Shown here: one piece after another, positions 34,454 to 43,783 of the stretch
How the letters are laid out: the number at the start of each line of letters is the position of its first letter
How positions within the stretch are numbered: position 1 is the stretch's first letter
Assembly: GCA_947095585.1 (NCBI GenBank)
Contig: OX352766.1
Span: 19,210,939 to 19,274,938, forward strand
Origin: Nephrocerus scutellatus
Taxonomy: Eukaryota; Arthropoda; Insecta; Diptera; Pipunculidae
Direction of reading: 5' to 3'
DNA length: 64,000 nt
The notes under the pieces: model-generated
Database searches by the model: none
Seen by the model: the letters and a program-made list of their open reading frames with translations, nothing else
Told to the model about the DNA's origin: nothing
Position numbers and translations under genes: made by a program

Positions 34454-35100
34454 TATGACGAGCAAAAATTAATTTATATAATTAAATTTGAAAATTGTTA
34501 TATTGAAATTAATAATATAACTTTTAAAAATTTTGAAATAAAGATAAAAGACCATATAATATTACCGAATCTACATGTATCTATCAAGGAAGACACTTTA
34601 AATACAAAGATTGAATTTGATAATTTTCACCTACAAAATATCGAAAATAATAGAAAGGACATTACAGAAATCAATAAGAATAATTATACAAAAAACACTT
34701 TAAATATAAGCACTTTGCTAATTATAACAATTTTAATTTCGGTAGTTTTTGCTCTTTTAATAAAAAAACAAATATCTATGTTCAAAAGCTACTGTCACTG
34801 ATATATCTTCGTCGGAGCCTCAAGCTAATGGTGAGGGAGTTATAGCAAACCCCTTCCTCCCTGTATAGATTACTAAGAATTCTGTCTGAACAACACTCGT
34901 CCACATAAAACGCAGTACGAGTCTCAAGGTTAAAAAACAATACGAATATAAAAATCACTCGTCCACATAAAATGCAGTACGAGTCTCAGGGTTAAAAAAC
35001 AATATTAACATCAAAATCACCCTTCCACACAAAACGCAATACGAATATCAAGATAACTAATTCGCATTGCATTTATTTTAGATTAGAATATTCTTCGCAG

Positions 35101-35641
35101 TGTTGTAACGCAACCTTAATTATTAATTATAAATTGTAAATACTAGCTGTAGAATAATGTCAGATCACTCGATCTGGGCATAACGAATAGAATAATGTCA
35201 GATCACTCGATCTGGGCATAACGAATTAGAATAATGTCAGATCACTCGATCTGGGCATAACGAATAGAATAATGTCAGATCACTCGATCTGGGCATAACG
35301 AATTAGAATAATGTCAGATCACTCGATCTGGGCATAACGAATAGAATAATGTCAGATCATTCGATCTGGGTATAACGAATTAGAATAATGTCAGATCACT
35401 CGATCTGGGCAAAACGAATTAGAATTTTTGGTTTTGCTTAATACACTGGGTGGTGACAAAAGTGATTCTGACGAAAGGAAGCGATAGAGTCGGATCGTTA
35501 TGATAAGCCTCGTTGGAATTGCAATAAAGTTAATTTTGTTTAAGACTAGTACGAAATAATGAGTTTCATTTGTGCACGACTATTACCAAGAAAAATTGTA
35601 TTACTTGAACAATTGCTTGACCCATGCGGTCGGTTTCAACA
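35101..35641 (+). mobile_element. Solo LTR, Bel/Pao-like, 541 bp
   Basis: Starts TGTTGTAACG and ends GGTTTCAACA, flanked by GCAG on both sides (35097-35100 and 35642-35645) within the errantivirus LTR. An AATAAAG poly(A) signal lies at about 35523. The TGTTG/CAACA ends fit Bel/Pao LTRs, but no internal sequence is present, so the family is inferred. Confidence 0.85.
35150..35425. repeat. 38/39-bp tandem repeat, seven copies, in the solo LTR
   Basis: Seven direct copies of a unit opening AGAATAATGTCAGATCACTC and ending CATAACGAAT or CATAACGAATT, so that 38- and 39-bp copies alternate through the first five. Each copy holds the inverted repeat CAGATC-N4-GATCTG. The sixth copy has two changes and the seventh one. 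Confidence 0.9.
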
Positions 35642-35887
35642 GCAGCACAGCGAGTAAATAAAGAGACATCTGGGTACGGTAAACCATATAGAATAAGAAC
35701 ACATATGTATTTTGGTAGAATTAAGAAGATCATACTTTGTGAAGTCAGTTGATTGACAACTGACTTAGAAGAAAGATCGTACAGAACACACTATATTTAA
35801 TAAAGTTTGAATTGATCATACAATAAAATAGTTAAAGTTTTGTCTTCTTTTTGTAAAAGCCAATTTGGATTGACCAAGTTGTTAACT

Positions 35888-36357
35888 CTTAATCAGTATG
35901 GCGCTCTTCCACCTGATGCCTGAACACAAACACGCTTCAGCTTCGTCTTCGCTACGTTACGATGCATGGAAAATCGACAAACGGAAGGTAACCTGAAAGA
36001 GGACGATTCTCAAGAAAATGACGAAGAAGATGACGAAGCTGGTCCTTCTACTTTCACACCTATTCGTCAGCGGAATAAGAGGACTATGGTAACGAAGCTA
36101 ATGAATTTCGATGAAGCATTAATAGAAGCATTGAAAGGGGCTAATACGGATGAAGACACAAACTTTGCCTTATCTCTTGTCCCTTCCTCCATACCTTAAC
36201 CGCTGACGAAAACTTCGATGCTAAAATTGGTATCCTCAACATTTTTAAGCAAATAAGGCTACGCAGACCTGTTCAGACTACTCAATCAACATCTAGCTAC
36301 ATAAAAAAAAATTTAAAAGAAAAGAATAAAATTACAAATCTTCATTGAAGGCCTAAA
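35888..36357 (+). pseudogene. BESS-motif protein ORF, frameshifted (Harbinger accessory gene or MADF-BESS)
   Basis: ORF 35966-36199 starts at ATG with an acidic stretch (QENDEEDDEAGPSTF) and then enters a BESS motif, DTNFALSLVPS. The next part of the motif (the LTADENFDAKIGILNIF stretch) continues in another frame after about 36196. BESS motifs follow MADF domains in insect DNA-binding proteins, and MADF/Myb-like proteins are the second gene of some Harbinger transposons. Its position directly right of the interrupted Harbinger sequence supports that reading. The MADF domain itself is absent. Confidence 0.6.
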
Positions 36358-36787
36358 TTGGAGGAAGTTACGAGGAACCGCCGAGAATCTTCAAGAGCTC
36401 CATTTGAGTCCAGCTTTTTCGCTCATCCTTGGTGTAATGTTTGGCGTTGGAGGTTATCGGCTCGAAAGTTATGCGTGCCTTTTTCGTTTGTAAGGCCTGG
36501 TACTACAAACGAATCCGGTACAATTAACTGTCGAGTTGTGGGCATTCATGTAAGAAGTCAGCTAGTTCCTGATAGACCGAATTTTTTAAAAGAGGCTCCG
36601 AGAATTTTCAAGGCTCACGTATGTAATTTTTTTTTGTAATATTTTCTTGGTCAAGGTTTTTTATAGTTTTCCTTGACCATGATCCATTCATCAAAGCATT
36701 TGGACTCGCGTCGTTTTAGTTTCGTGAACGTTTTTTCCGTATTGCTTTTTTCAATGAATCAGGGAGAATTCCGACAAAATAAAATTG
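36358..36787. other. Unassigned sequence right of the BESS ORF
   Basis: An ORF at 36358-36639 (93 codons) shows no domain I recognise and may be noncoding. It may be the remainder of the Harbinger-like element, but no right terminal repeat was seen before 36788. Confidence 0.35.
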
Positions 36788-36925
36788 AAACCGGCTACAA
36801 ACGTGAGAAATGTGATATATTGTAAATCACATTTCTCCGATTTAATTCTTAATTTTAATAAAGGGCTTAGCCCACCTTATTGCCGTGGCGCAAGTCATTC
36901 AGGGAGTAATCCCTTGGCAATAAGT
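36788..36925 (+). repeat. Dispersed repeat, mate of 2875-3005
   Basis: Opposite-strand copy of the element at 2875-3005; shares ACCGGCTACAAACGTGAG and TTGCCGTGGCGCAAGTCATT and ends at a GGGAGTAATCCC hairpin. It contains an extra inverted pair AAATGTGATATATTG/TAAATCACATTT. Confidence 0.7.
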
Positions 36926-37047
36926 TTCAATTTAAAAAAAAATAATAATAATATTGCACGACGACTTGTAAACAATTTAATTTATTCTAAAACAAAACGA
37001 CATAAATAGCAAACCGTTTGAGATTAGTCGACCGACTGTTGTCTTAG

Positions 37048-37301
37048 AGTCCCGCACACTAGAGACTTTCTGTCGGCCGATAGTTTGAATCAGTATGAAC
37101 ATGTATGCAAGTGCGCAGACACAACGATTTGGTATCGGCCGATAAATAAGTTGAATGTGCGACACGATTGCCATTCAACTTTGTCTTTATCTGTGCACTC
37201 ACCACCAACCCGACTGTTTAATCGGCACAGTGTGCGCACTAGCAGCCCAAAACGACCAAACTATCGGCCGATAAAAAAGTCTCTAGTGTGCGGGGACTCT
37301 T
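37048..37301. mobile_element. PIF/Harbinger-like MITE, about 255 bp
   Basis: Terminal inverted repeats: GAGTCCCGCACACTAGAGAC at the left and GTCTCTAGTGTGCGGGGACTC at the right, each joined to a GTCGGCCGATAG or CTATCGGCCGATA block. TTA flanks both ends, a 3-bp target duplication. The interior matches 13412-13560 (CAGTATGAACATGTATGC and ACGATTTGGTATCGG), so this is an internally deleted relative of that element. Confidence 0.88.
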
Positions 37302-37384
37302 ACTCAAGAAGACGCCAGACAAAGAACGTAATTAAACTGCGACTTCAATTCAATTGAAAATTTTTGTGGCGACGGTAAAAAAAG

Positions 37385-38106
37385 TTGATTATTGGGTCAA
37401 TGAATATCAAGAATTTGCTGATAAACTTGCTAAGAGAATATTAAATGGATCAGCCCTACAATTTGTTCGCACACAAAAAAAAATTTACATTCATGGCGAA
37501 AACTGAAAAAACTATTAATCGAAAAATTTACTGATGAGGTAAATAGTGCCGAAATCCACAAACAATTGCGAAAACGCGTCAAACGGTCCAATGAAACGTG
37601 TAGACAATATTTATACGAAATGCATTCCATAGGGATGAAAATTGTTTAGATACGGCGTCGTCGTTAGTTCGGTACGTGGTTGACGGTATAGTAGACGATT
37701 CACCTGAAAAACTTATTCTGGAAGGTGCCAGAGCAAGAAAAGACCTTATAGAGAAATTTGCTATCTATGAACGTCTAAAACAAAGAAAAAATTCCGATCG
37801 AAGTCTTAAAAAGAACTATAACGAAAAAAACAGACTATAAAGTAAACGACTCAAAATATAAATCTGAAAAATGTTTCAATTCAATTGCGTGGTCACCAAA
37901 CAAAAACATGTCCATTTGCGGCTAAGAGGCTAAAATGCTTCAGGTGCAATTTATTTGGATATAAGGGAATCGAATGCCCTGACAACAAGAAAAACGCGAA
38001 ATCCGCGCATGTTTGTGAGGAACAAAATTCTCCACATTAGAATTTTTCCCACACAACATGTCTGGAAATAATTTCCAAGCCTTTTGTCATAGACATAAAA
38101 TTAAAG
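37385..38106 (+). pseudogene. Gypsy-type gag relic
   Basis: Frames here give a capsid C-terminal region (NETCRQYLYEMHSIG, about 37593-37637; then LILEGARARKDLIEKF, about 37713-37760) and degenerate zinc knuckles (CFRCNLFGYKGIECP at about 37937-37981). Several frameshifts break it. It ends in a stretch before 38106 that seems to lead to the protease whose active site is found at 45990, so gag and pol of one element were probably split by the insertions between. The N-terminus and 5' LTR are missing. Confidence 0.65.
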
Positions 38107-38784
38107 CAATAAAAAAAAATCAAAATGTAGTTTTTAACAATCATTCATAGTTACCAACGCACTCTCTACAAATATTAAGCAAAAGTCACTCAATTGGCAG
38201 CGAAATGGGCAATATTTCGTTTCTCCTCGTTTCTTTCTTTTCCTATTACGAGCAATAGGCGATTAAGAGATCATCGCGCATTTAACAAAACTACCACCAC
38301 GCAGATGCACAACGCATGGTCTCTATCACGACATCAGTAGATCACTACGGCACACAGCAGCGAATTCGCCGGAGAAAACGTCTGTCCCCCTCGTGCTCAG
38401 GCAGTAGGTGCAGACGTACTCCCACGCATAGCAGACAAGAATCAAAATACCATGTAACGGCTGGCGGTGTCAATGACCTGAGCACCGCTCAGACAAAAAA
38501 AACTACCAAGTGGGCTCGCCAACGAATGCAGACAACAACATGCATAATCGCAACTGAGCAATGAAGAATTTATGCGTACACACACACGTTGCAAGGCCAG
38601 AAACATGTATACCATACATGTAGTTCTTCAAAGGAAACATCCTACGAAGAACATGTATATGTCAAACGCGCATACATGCGCCTGAATTTATGGAAATCCA
38701 GCACAACAACAACGAACACGATGAAAACAAGAAGCCAACGGAAAACCAACCGCAGGGAAACAGTATAAAAGGAGCACGCAGCTC
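38107..38784. other. Unassigned sequence, possibly part of an LTR
   Basis: No coding domain. It holds TGTAACGG at 38453-38460, which with CCGTTACA at 45922-45929 could mark the two ends of an LTR split by the Jockey insertion, and a TATA box. Frames at 38316-38564 and 38690-38962 show no domain and overlap the TATA region. Confidence 0.35.
38764..38771 (+). promoter_or_regulatory. TATA box left of the Jockey insertion
   Basis: TATAAAAG in a GC-richer context. In the uninterrupted target the sequence runs on to 43784, so the promoter belongs to the target sequence and not to the Jockey element; an LTR promoter is likely. Confidence 0.45.
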
Positions 38785-39037
38785 AAGCAAAAGGTCTACA
38801 TACTCAGTCATCATCGAGCGCTCAACACGAGCACACGCAGATCACGCATCTTATCGTCTAGCTACCTGCTACCGATTTAAAAAAAAAAAACCCAGAACCA
38901 AAAGCGAGCATTTCGCTACCTACTACTTTTTATTTTTTATTATTTCACTAATTATTTTTTAATTTCAGGAATATTTTTCTTTTCCAGTTATTAGAATTTA
39001 TTTTCAGAAAAGGTTTTCCTTCAATCAGCCCTATAAC

Positions 39038-40573
39038 ATGGGGAAAAAAGCAAAAAGGAAAGAAAAAGTCAACGAGGTCTTATCCTTAATTAAGGAACAA
39101 GTAACCAACCATGGTGGAGATTTCCTGTTGTCATTGTACCGAAGGCTGGATGAAGTGAACCAGCTGTGTGATTCAGCGACTTCAGAGGAGGAAACAATGA
39201 GCGTTGTCGAGGAATCGGATACTGAAGCGTCCGAGGCCAGTAGCGGCGGAGAGGACAATTTTAGCGACGAAGATAGTCGCAAAGATCGATCATCTCCCGA
39301 AACCATGCCAGTAAAGGCAAAAAGAAGAAGATTGTCTGCTAGTTCCAGACCTGCATCACCACCAACTTCATCTCCGGCTGCAGTAGCCAATGATGTCAGG
39401 ATTGCGCCAAAACCAGTTGTTGTCGAGCATACAACAAAACAAAAAGAGGTGCAACGTAGAACGGTGCAGTCATCCCAACCAACCGCTCAAGGGAACATTA
39501 GCACTCAGAGTACTGGACCAACAACTAAACCATTTGCTATGCCACCAATTGTCTGCTTCAGACTGAACGTCGCTGAACTCTCAAAGTTCACGAAGAGTGC
39601 CAATATTAGTTGCAGAATTCGCAACATCAATAGCAGCAAATCGGTCGTTACGGCCATGAACAAAGACGGCCACCAGCGAATTCGGTCTTTCCTGCAGTCG
39701 GGAAAGAGTGCATTCAACACCTATACCGCTAACGAGGACAGGAAAGAATTGTTGGTCCTTAAAGGTATTCACCACTCTTTTGACACTGAGGATGTCAAGG
39801 AAGCGTTGACGGCAGAGGGTGTCCCTGTAGTGGAGGTCAAACCCTTCAAATCACAGAGGAACGACAGGAAATTTAACCATTTCATTGTAGAGCTTGAGAA
39901 GAACTGCGATAAGGCAGCAGTATGCTCAAAAACCCTCCTGATGAACCAGCTGGTGCATTGGGAAAAGCTAAAACCAGCAGGCATTACCCAATGCAAAAAT
40001 TGTCAAAAGTTTGGATATGTCGCAAGCAATTGCGGCATGAAATACAGATGCGTTAAGTGCAAGGACGAACACTTACCTGGACAATGCCCGAGAAACGCTG
40101 ACAACAATAAAGACGACAACGTTTTCTGCACAAATTGTCAAAAAACTGGACATCCTGCAAACTATCGGGGATGTCCTAAATATAAAGAAAAAATGGCGGA
40201 AAAAGTAAAAACCGCCCAAAAGAAGATTGAGCAGCATAAGTTCGCCCAGAAATCTGCTGCAAAAGCGATAGCGAAAGGAGTTAGCTTTGCTAGTATAGCT
40301 GCTATGGGTAATGCTAGCAAGCCAGCAACTAGCAACAAACCACCACCAACCATCCAAGAAAGCAGTAAACCAGTGATGAAGCAAGCTTTAAAAACGGCTC
40401 CATCTACTGAAAAAACTAATATTTTTGACGACACTGAAAGGTTATTCGGCGCAGACCTTTTCACAATTTTGCAGAAGGCAAGAAAAGTCGTGCCTGCTAA
40501 TTATAGCAGCCTTGATGACAGGTCCAAAACAACCGTTTTGGGTCGACTTATTTGTGAATTATGTTCACAATAA
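39038..40573 (+). CDS. Jockey-type ORF1, Gag-like nucleic-acid-binding protein
   Basis: 511 codons, intact. The N-terminus is basic (GKKAKRKEKVNE), then an acidic Ser-rich stretch (residues 45-95). Around residues 225-295 lies the PRE_C2HC-type domain (LKGIHHSFDTEDVKEAL). Three zinc knuckles follow at about residues 315-385: CKNCQKFGYVASNC (with Tyr/Val where His is usual), CVKCKDEHLPGQC and CTNCQKTGHPANYRGC. A Lys/Ala-rich C-terminus follows. Such proteins bind element RNA in cytoplasmic particles. It overlaps ORF2 by 13 bases. Confidence 0.95.
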   Translation: MGKKAKRKEKVNEVLSLIKEQVTNHGGDFLLSLYRRLDEVNQLCDSATSEEETMSVVEESDTEASEASSGGEDNFSDEDSRKDRSSPETMPVKAKRRRLSASSRPASPPTSSPAAVANDVRIAPKPVVVEHTTKQKEVQRRTVQSSQPTAQGNISTQSTGPTTKPFAMPPIVCFRLNVAELSKFTKSANISCRIRNINSSKSVVTAMNKDGHQRIRSFLQSGKSAFNTYTANEDRKELLVLKGIHHSFDTEDVKEALTAEGVPVVEVKPFKSQRNDRKFNHFIVELEKNCDKAAVCSKTLLMNQLVHWEKLKPAGITQCKNCQKFGYVASNCGMKYRCVKCKDEHLPGQCPRNADNNKDDNVFCTNCQKTGHPANYRGCPKYKEKMAEKVKTAQKKIEQHKFAQKSAAKAIAKGVSFASIAAMGNASKPATSNKPPPTIQESSKPVMKQALKTAPSTEKTNIFDDTERLFGADLFTILQKARKVVPANYSSLDDRSKTTVLGRLICELCSQ

Positions 40574-43488
40574 GCAGGATAAGTATATTCTCATATAATG
40601 TGAACTCCATTTATTCTTTAGCAAGGCGTATCACACTTAAATTATTTATTAAAACTAATAAACCTGACATTCTTCTTTTACAGGAAACAAACCTCACAGG
40701 GAGAAACCCGTTCAGTCCAGACGGATACAATATCCACAGGGTCGACAAAAGCAGTGGACGCTCTGGGACGGCTGTCCTTATCAAGGACACTATGGCAGGC
40801 GAGAAGGTAGAAATCAGTGGGCTGCGTAGCATGGAAGCAACAGCTTTCAGCATCAAAGTCAACGAGGTTGAGACCTTGCTGGTGATATCTGTATACAATC
40901 ACTGTAACGCAACGAGGGAAGACATCCAACGGGATCTGCAAACTGTCTGCGGCATCTCCTCTAGGCACACATACTGTGTGGTTGGAGGGGACTTTAACGC
41001 TAGACACACCCGATGGCAAGATGAAGTGTGCAACAGTCAAGGAAAGGCTATTGCAGATTGGCTAGATTCAAATCCTCATCAGCATACCATAGCTGTAGTT
41101 TCTCAGCCCCGGAAGACGTACCCTCGGACACCGTCAACTCTGGATTTCTTTCTGGCAACTACAAATTTTATTAATATCCTTCCAGAATTAACAAATTATT
41201 CATGTTTGGCGCACGATAGCGACTCGGATCATATGGCCATAGAGCTTCGAGTGAGGTTGAATCAGCGAATTTTGAAAGTCACACCAACATCTGAACTACA
41301 CATCAACTTCATGAAAGTAAACTGGAACCGGTTTAGATCTGAAGTTGAAGCTGATTTAACAATGCCAGCAGACTGCAGAAATCTAGAGAATTACGAAATT
41401 AATGATGCTATAAGAAATTTCGAGAATGCGGTAAACACAGCCATCAATCGGCAGAAAACAATACGCACCAGCAGGGATCGCTTCCAACACCTGCCTGGAC
41501 ATATACAGGCAATATATGCTCACAAGCAACGGCTGAGGAAGCGCCTTCAGAGGATTTTTAACAGGACTCTTAATACAGTCAATGACGAATACCAGTCTGT
41601 ACTTTCGCAACTGCGTTGTACAGTGAACATGCTTCGTCAAGCACTACGGAAGTACCAGGAAGATGACCTGACCAAACGACTCCAGAACATCAAACCAGGT
41701 CATGATGCTTTTAAGAAGCTGAACGCTCTGGTCGGAAAGCGTATTTCCATTCCAGAGAGTATCACGTTTGGAGATCAAGTAGCATCCAGTCCTGTTGAAA
41801 AAGCCGAAGCCTTTGCCTGCCATTTTGAAAGGAGTTTTACTGACCGACCACCAACGCATCTTCCAGATTTTTTAGAAGAGGTGGAAAGTCTTGTGGAAGA
41901 CGTCACTTCTGCAAGTAATCCTGTAGTGCGGTTTAGTGAAGAAAACCCTGCTAGAGCGCCCGTAGACGTTGAAATGTTTACCAAAACAGCTATAGTCAGT
42001 GATTTAATAATGAGTGGAAACTCAAAAAAATCATCGGGCATTGACGGGATTTCGAACTTTTTGCTTAAAAAGTTACCGGGTATGGCAATCTTGATGTTAA
42101 CCATCATTTTCAACAATTGCCTTAACAATGGTTACTTTGCAGACAACTGGAAGGTGGCCAAAGTAGTACCAGTACCCAAAAAAACTGACCGCTCAAGCGT
42201 AACTGGTTACCGTCCAATAGCTTTACTGTGTTGTATCAGTAAGGTATTCAAGTCTTTGATCCGTAAAAAGATCAATACATTTTGTTCGGAAAGAGGACTT
42301 ATTCCTTCCTTTCAATTCGGTTTCCGTGAGAAGCACTCTACGATGCACCCTCTGCTGAAACTTCACAGTAACGTCACTCGAGGACTGAACGTTAAAAGCA
42401 GTTCAGTAGCCTGTTTGCTAGACATCGAAAAAGCCTTCGATAGTGTATGGATCAACGGGCTACTGTTCAAACTTATAAGATTTGGCTTCCCCAATTATAT
42501 TGTAAAAATAATTAAAAAATTTCTCTTTCACAGGGTTTTTTTTGTACAGATTTTTGGCGACTCATCCACTAGGAAAGGGATTAAAGCCGGAGTTCCTCAA
42601 GGTTCCAGACTTGGCCCAGTCCTTTTCAACATCTACACGGCGGATCAACCCACCAATACAGCCGGAACAAGCAGCATGTTTTACGCGGATGACTCGATCA
42701 CGTATGCCGTTTCTCTCTCTCCTGAGATAGCTGCCCGAAGAGTGGAGGAACACCTCCGAAATCTTTGGGACTACTACCTCAAGTGGGGGTTGAAGATAAA
42801 TGCAAACAAAACGGAACTCATCTGCTTCCGAGTGCCAGGGACAAGAACAGGGAGAAAAAATTTTGTGAGCCGGTGCAGAGGATTAAAAGTCACCCTTCCA
42901 GACAACACAGTTATAAAAACCCAATCAGAGACGAAGTACCTGGGAATAAACTTCACCGAGAGGCTCAAGTTTAATGCCCATATCGATAAAACATTGAAAA
43001 AGGCTAATTACGCCCTTCATTTGGTGCACCCGCTTCTTCGAAGGCGAAACGGACTGTCAAACAACACCAGGCTGCTCATCTACAAGCAGCTCATCAGGCC
43101 AGTGATAACCTATGGCTATCCCATATGGTTCACCGTCTCACCAACAACGATGAAGAAGATCTCCCTATTTGAAAGGAAGGTACTTAGGATCTGTACAGGA
43201 CTCTGGAGGGTGCCAAACAGCTATAAGTTTGTCTCGAGTGCAAGGCTTTACGACGCGGCAGGTCTGCTGCCCATAACCGACCACTTGTGCCGAATGGCAA
43301 AGAAATTCGTTGATGGGTTGGAAACACATCCAAGTCCGGAGATGCAAGGACTGAGAATCGAAGAAATTGAGCCAAGCCACCGCTATATAAACATCAGAGG
43401 ATTCACAGATGCTAGATTTGACGACATCTTTAATAATCAAGACGTCTCCTTCTACGAGAAGGCCAGCAATCAACATTACAGAGGCTGA
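40561..43488 (+). CDS. Jockey-type ORF2, endonuclease-reverse transcriptase
   Basis: 975 codons, intact. The N-terminal apurinic endonuclease (residues 1-225) has FSYNVNSI, LLLQETNL, GGDFNARHTRW and the SDSDHMAI catalytic His box. Reverse transcriptase (about 480-760) has GYRPIALL, LLDIEKAFDSVW, GVPQGSRLGPVLFN and the active site FYADDS. A C-terminal domain runs to 975, with no RNase H, which fits Jockey and argues against I-clade elements. ATG 40561 lies inside the end of ORF1 (ATGTTCACAATAA), a 13-base overlap in a different frame, suggesting translation by termination-reinitiation. Confidence 0.96.
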   Translation: MFTISRISIFSYNVNSIYSLARRITLKLFIKTNKPDILLLQETNLTGRNPFSPDGYNIHRVDKSSGRSGTAVLIKDTMAGEKVEISGLRSMEATAFSIKVNEVETLLVISVYNHCNATREDIQRDLQTVCGISSRHTYCVVGGDFNARHTRWQDEVCNSQGKAIADWLDSNPHQHTIAVVSQPRKTYPRTPSTLDFFLATTNFINILPELTNYSCLAHDSDSDHMAIELRVRLNQRILKVTPTSELHINFMKVNWNRFRSEVEADLTMPADCRNLENYEINDAIRNFENAVNTAINRQKTIRTSRDRFQHLPGHIQAIYAHKQRLRKRLQRIFNRTLNTVNDEYQSVLSQLRCTVNMLRQALRKYQEDDLTKRLQNIKPGHDAFKKLNALVGKRISIPESITFGDQVASSPVEKAEAFACHFERSFTDRPPTHLPDFLEEVESLVEDVTSASNPVVRFSEENPARAPVDVEMFTKTAIVSDLIMSGNSKKSSGIDGISNFLLKKLPGMAILMLTIIFNNCLNNGYFADNWKVAKVVPVPKKTDRSSVTGYRPIALLCCISKVFKSLIRKKINTFCSERGLIPSFQFGFREKHSTMHPLLKLHSNVTRGLNVKSSSVACLLDIEKAFDSVWINGLLFKLIRFGFPNYIVKIIKKFLFHRVFFVQIFGDSSTRKGIKAGVPQGSRLGPVLFNIYTADQPTNTAGTSSMFYADDSITYAVSLSPEIAARRVEEHLRNLWDYYLKWGLKINANKTELICFRVPGTRTGRKNFVSRCRGLKVTLPDNTVIKTQSETKYLGINFTERLKFNAHIDKTLKKANYALHLVHPLLRRRNGLSNNTRLLIYKQLIRPVITYGYPIWFTVSPTTMKKISLFERKVLRICTGLWRVPNSYKFVSSARLYDAAGLLPITDHLCRMAKKFVDGLETHPSPEMQGLRIEEIEPSHRYINIRGFTDARFDDIFNNQDVSFYEKASNQHYRG

Positions 43489-43783
43489 AGATCGCCCTGT
43501 TTATACCCCCTTTAATATTATTCTTCATTTTTATTTTATTTTAAAATTTATCGTTTAAAATTAAATTGCTTTAAAAATAAACATGTAGTAGATTAAGTAG
43601 TAAAAAATATTGTTTAATAATAAGCAATACAAAAAAAGACAATGTAAATACGTCGGGCCCCTATTGTTGAGCCGACACTTAATAATAATAGTTATAAGTT
43701 TAGTTTTTAAGTCAAAATTGTATAATATCTAAATGTTTAATAAAATATCTTAAAAAAAAAAATCTAAAAAAGCAAAAGGTCTA

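Larger units (their letters stand above)
29925..34801 (+). pseudogene. Errantivirus env, interrupted by three insertions
   Basis: Starts at ATG 29925 with a hydrophobic signal-like stretch (MIILIMLTIFIPTIFS) and stops at TAA 30033. Later frames carry a furin-type cleavage site followed by a fusion-peptide-like segment (NKRGLFKIIGKG, about 30246-30281) and a coiled region, as in the baculovirus F-like Env of errantiviruses. The mariner enters at 30745, the hAT element at 32105 and an LTR-like sequence at about 33715. ORF 34439-34801 gives the C-terminus, with a transmembrane segment (LLIITILISVVFALLI) and a short cytoplasmic tail. Nonfunctional. Confidence 0.8.
25044..35887 (+). mobile_element. 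Errantivirus founder copy with env and 3' LTR
   Basis: 5' LTR, gag, pol, env, polypurine tract (about 34828-34837) and 3' LTR of a Ty3/gypsy errantivirus-like element, enlarged by four later insertions (30747-32048, 32105-33394, about 33715-34453, 35101-35641). Net length without these is about 7 kb. Every gene carries a disabling lesion. Confidence 0.88.
34838..35887 (+). repeat. Errantivirus 3' LTR with inserted solo LTR
   Basis: AGTTATAGC to GTTAACT. Removing 35101-35641 and one GCAG leaves 505 bp, equal to the copy 3 5' LTR including the doubled 62-bp segment. It is followed by the target duplication CTTAAT at 35888-35893. Confidence 0.92.
38799..43769 (+). mobile_element. Full-length Jockey-type non-LTR retrotransposon
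   Basis: Flanked by perfect 14-bp direct repeats AAGCAAAAGGTCTA (38785-38798 and 43770-43783). The 5' end CATACTCAGTCATC contains an initiator-like TCAGTC, as in the internal promoters of this group. ORF1 and ORF2 are both intact. It has a 3' untranslated region of about 280 bp with AATAAAATATCTT before an A-rich tail. This is the only protein-coding element in the window with no visible lesion, hence a young insertion. Confidence 0.95.

Noticed and set aside
35150..35425. Regular short direct repeats that could suggest a CRISPR array
   Set aside because: Repeats are contiguous with no variable spacers, lie within a eukaryotic LTR, and no cas gene exists here.
38690..38962. 90-codon ORF upstream of the Jockey ORF1
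   Set aside because: It spans the TATA box, the target duplication and the Jockey 5' end, so it crosses an insertion boundary.
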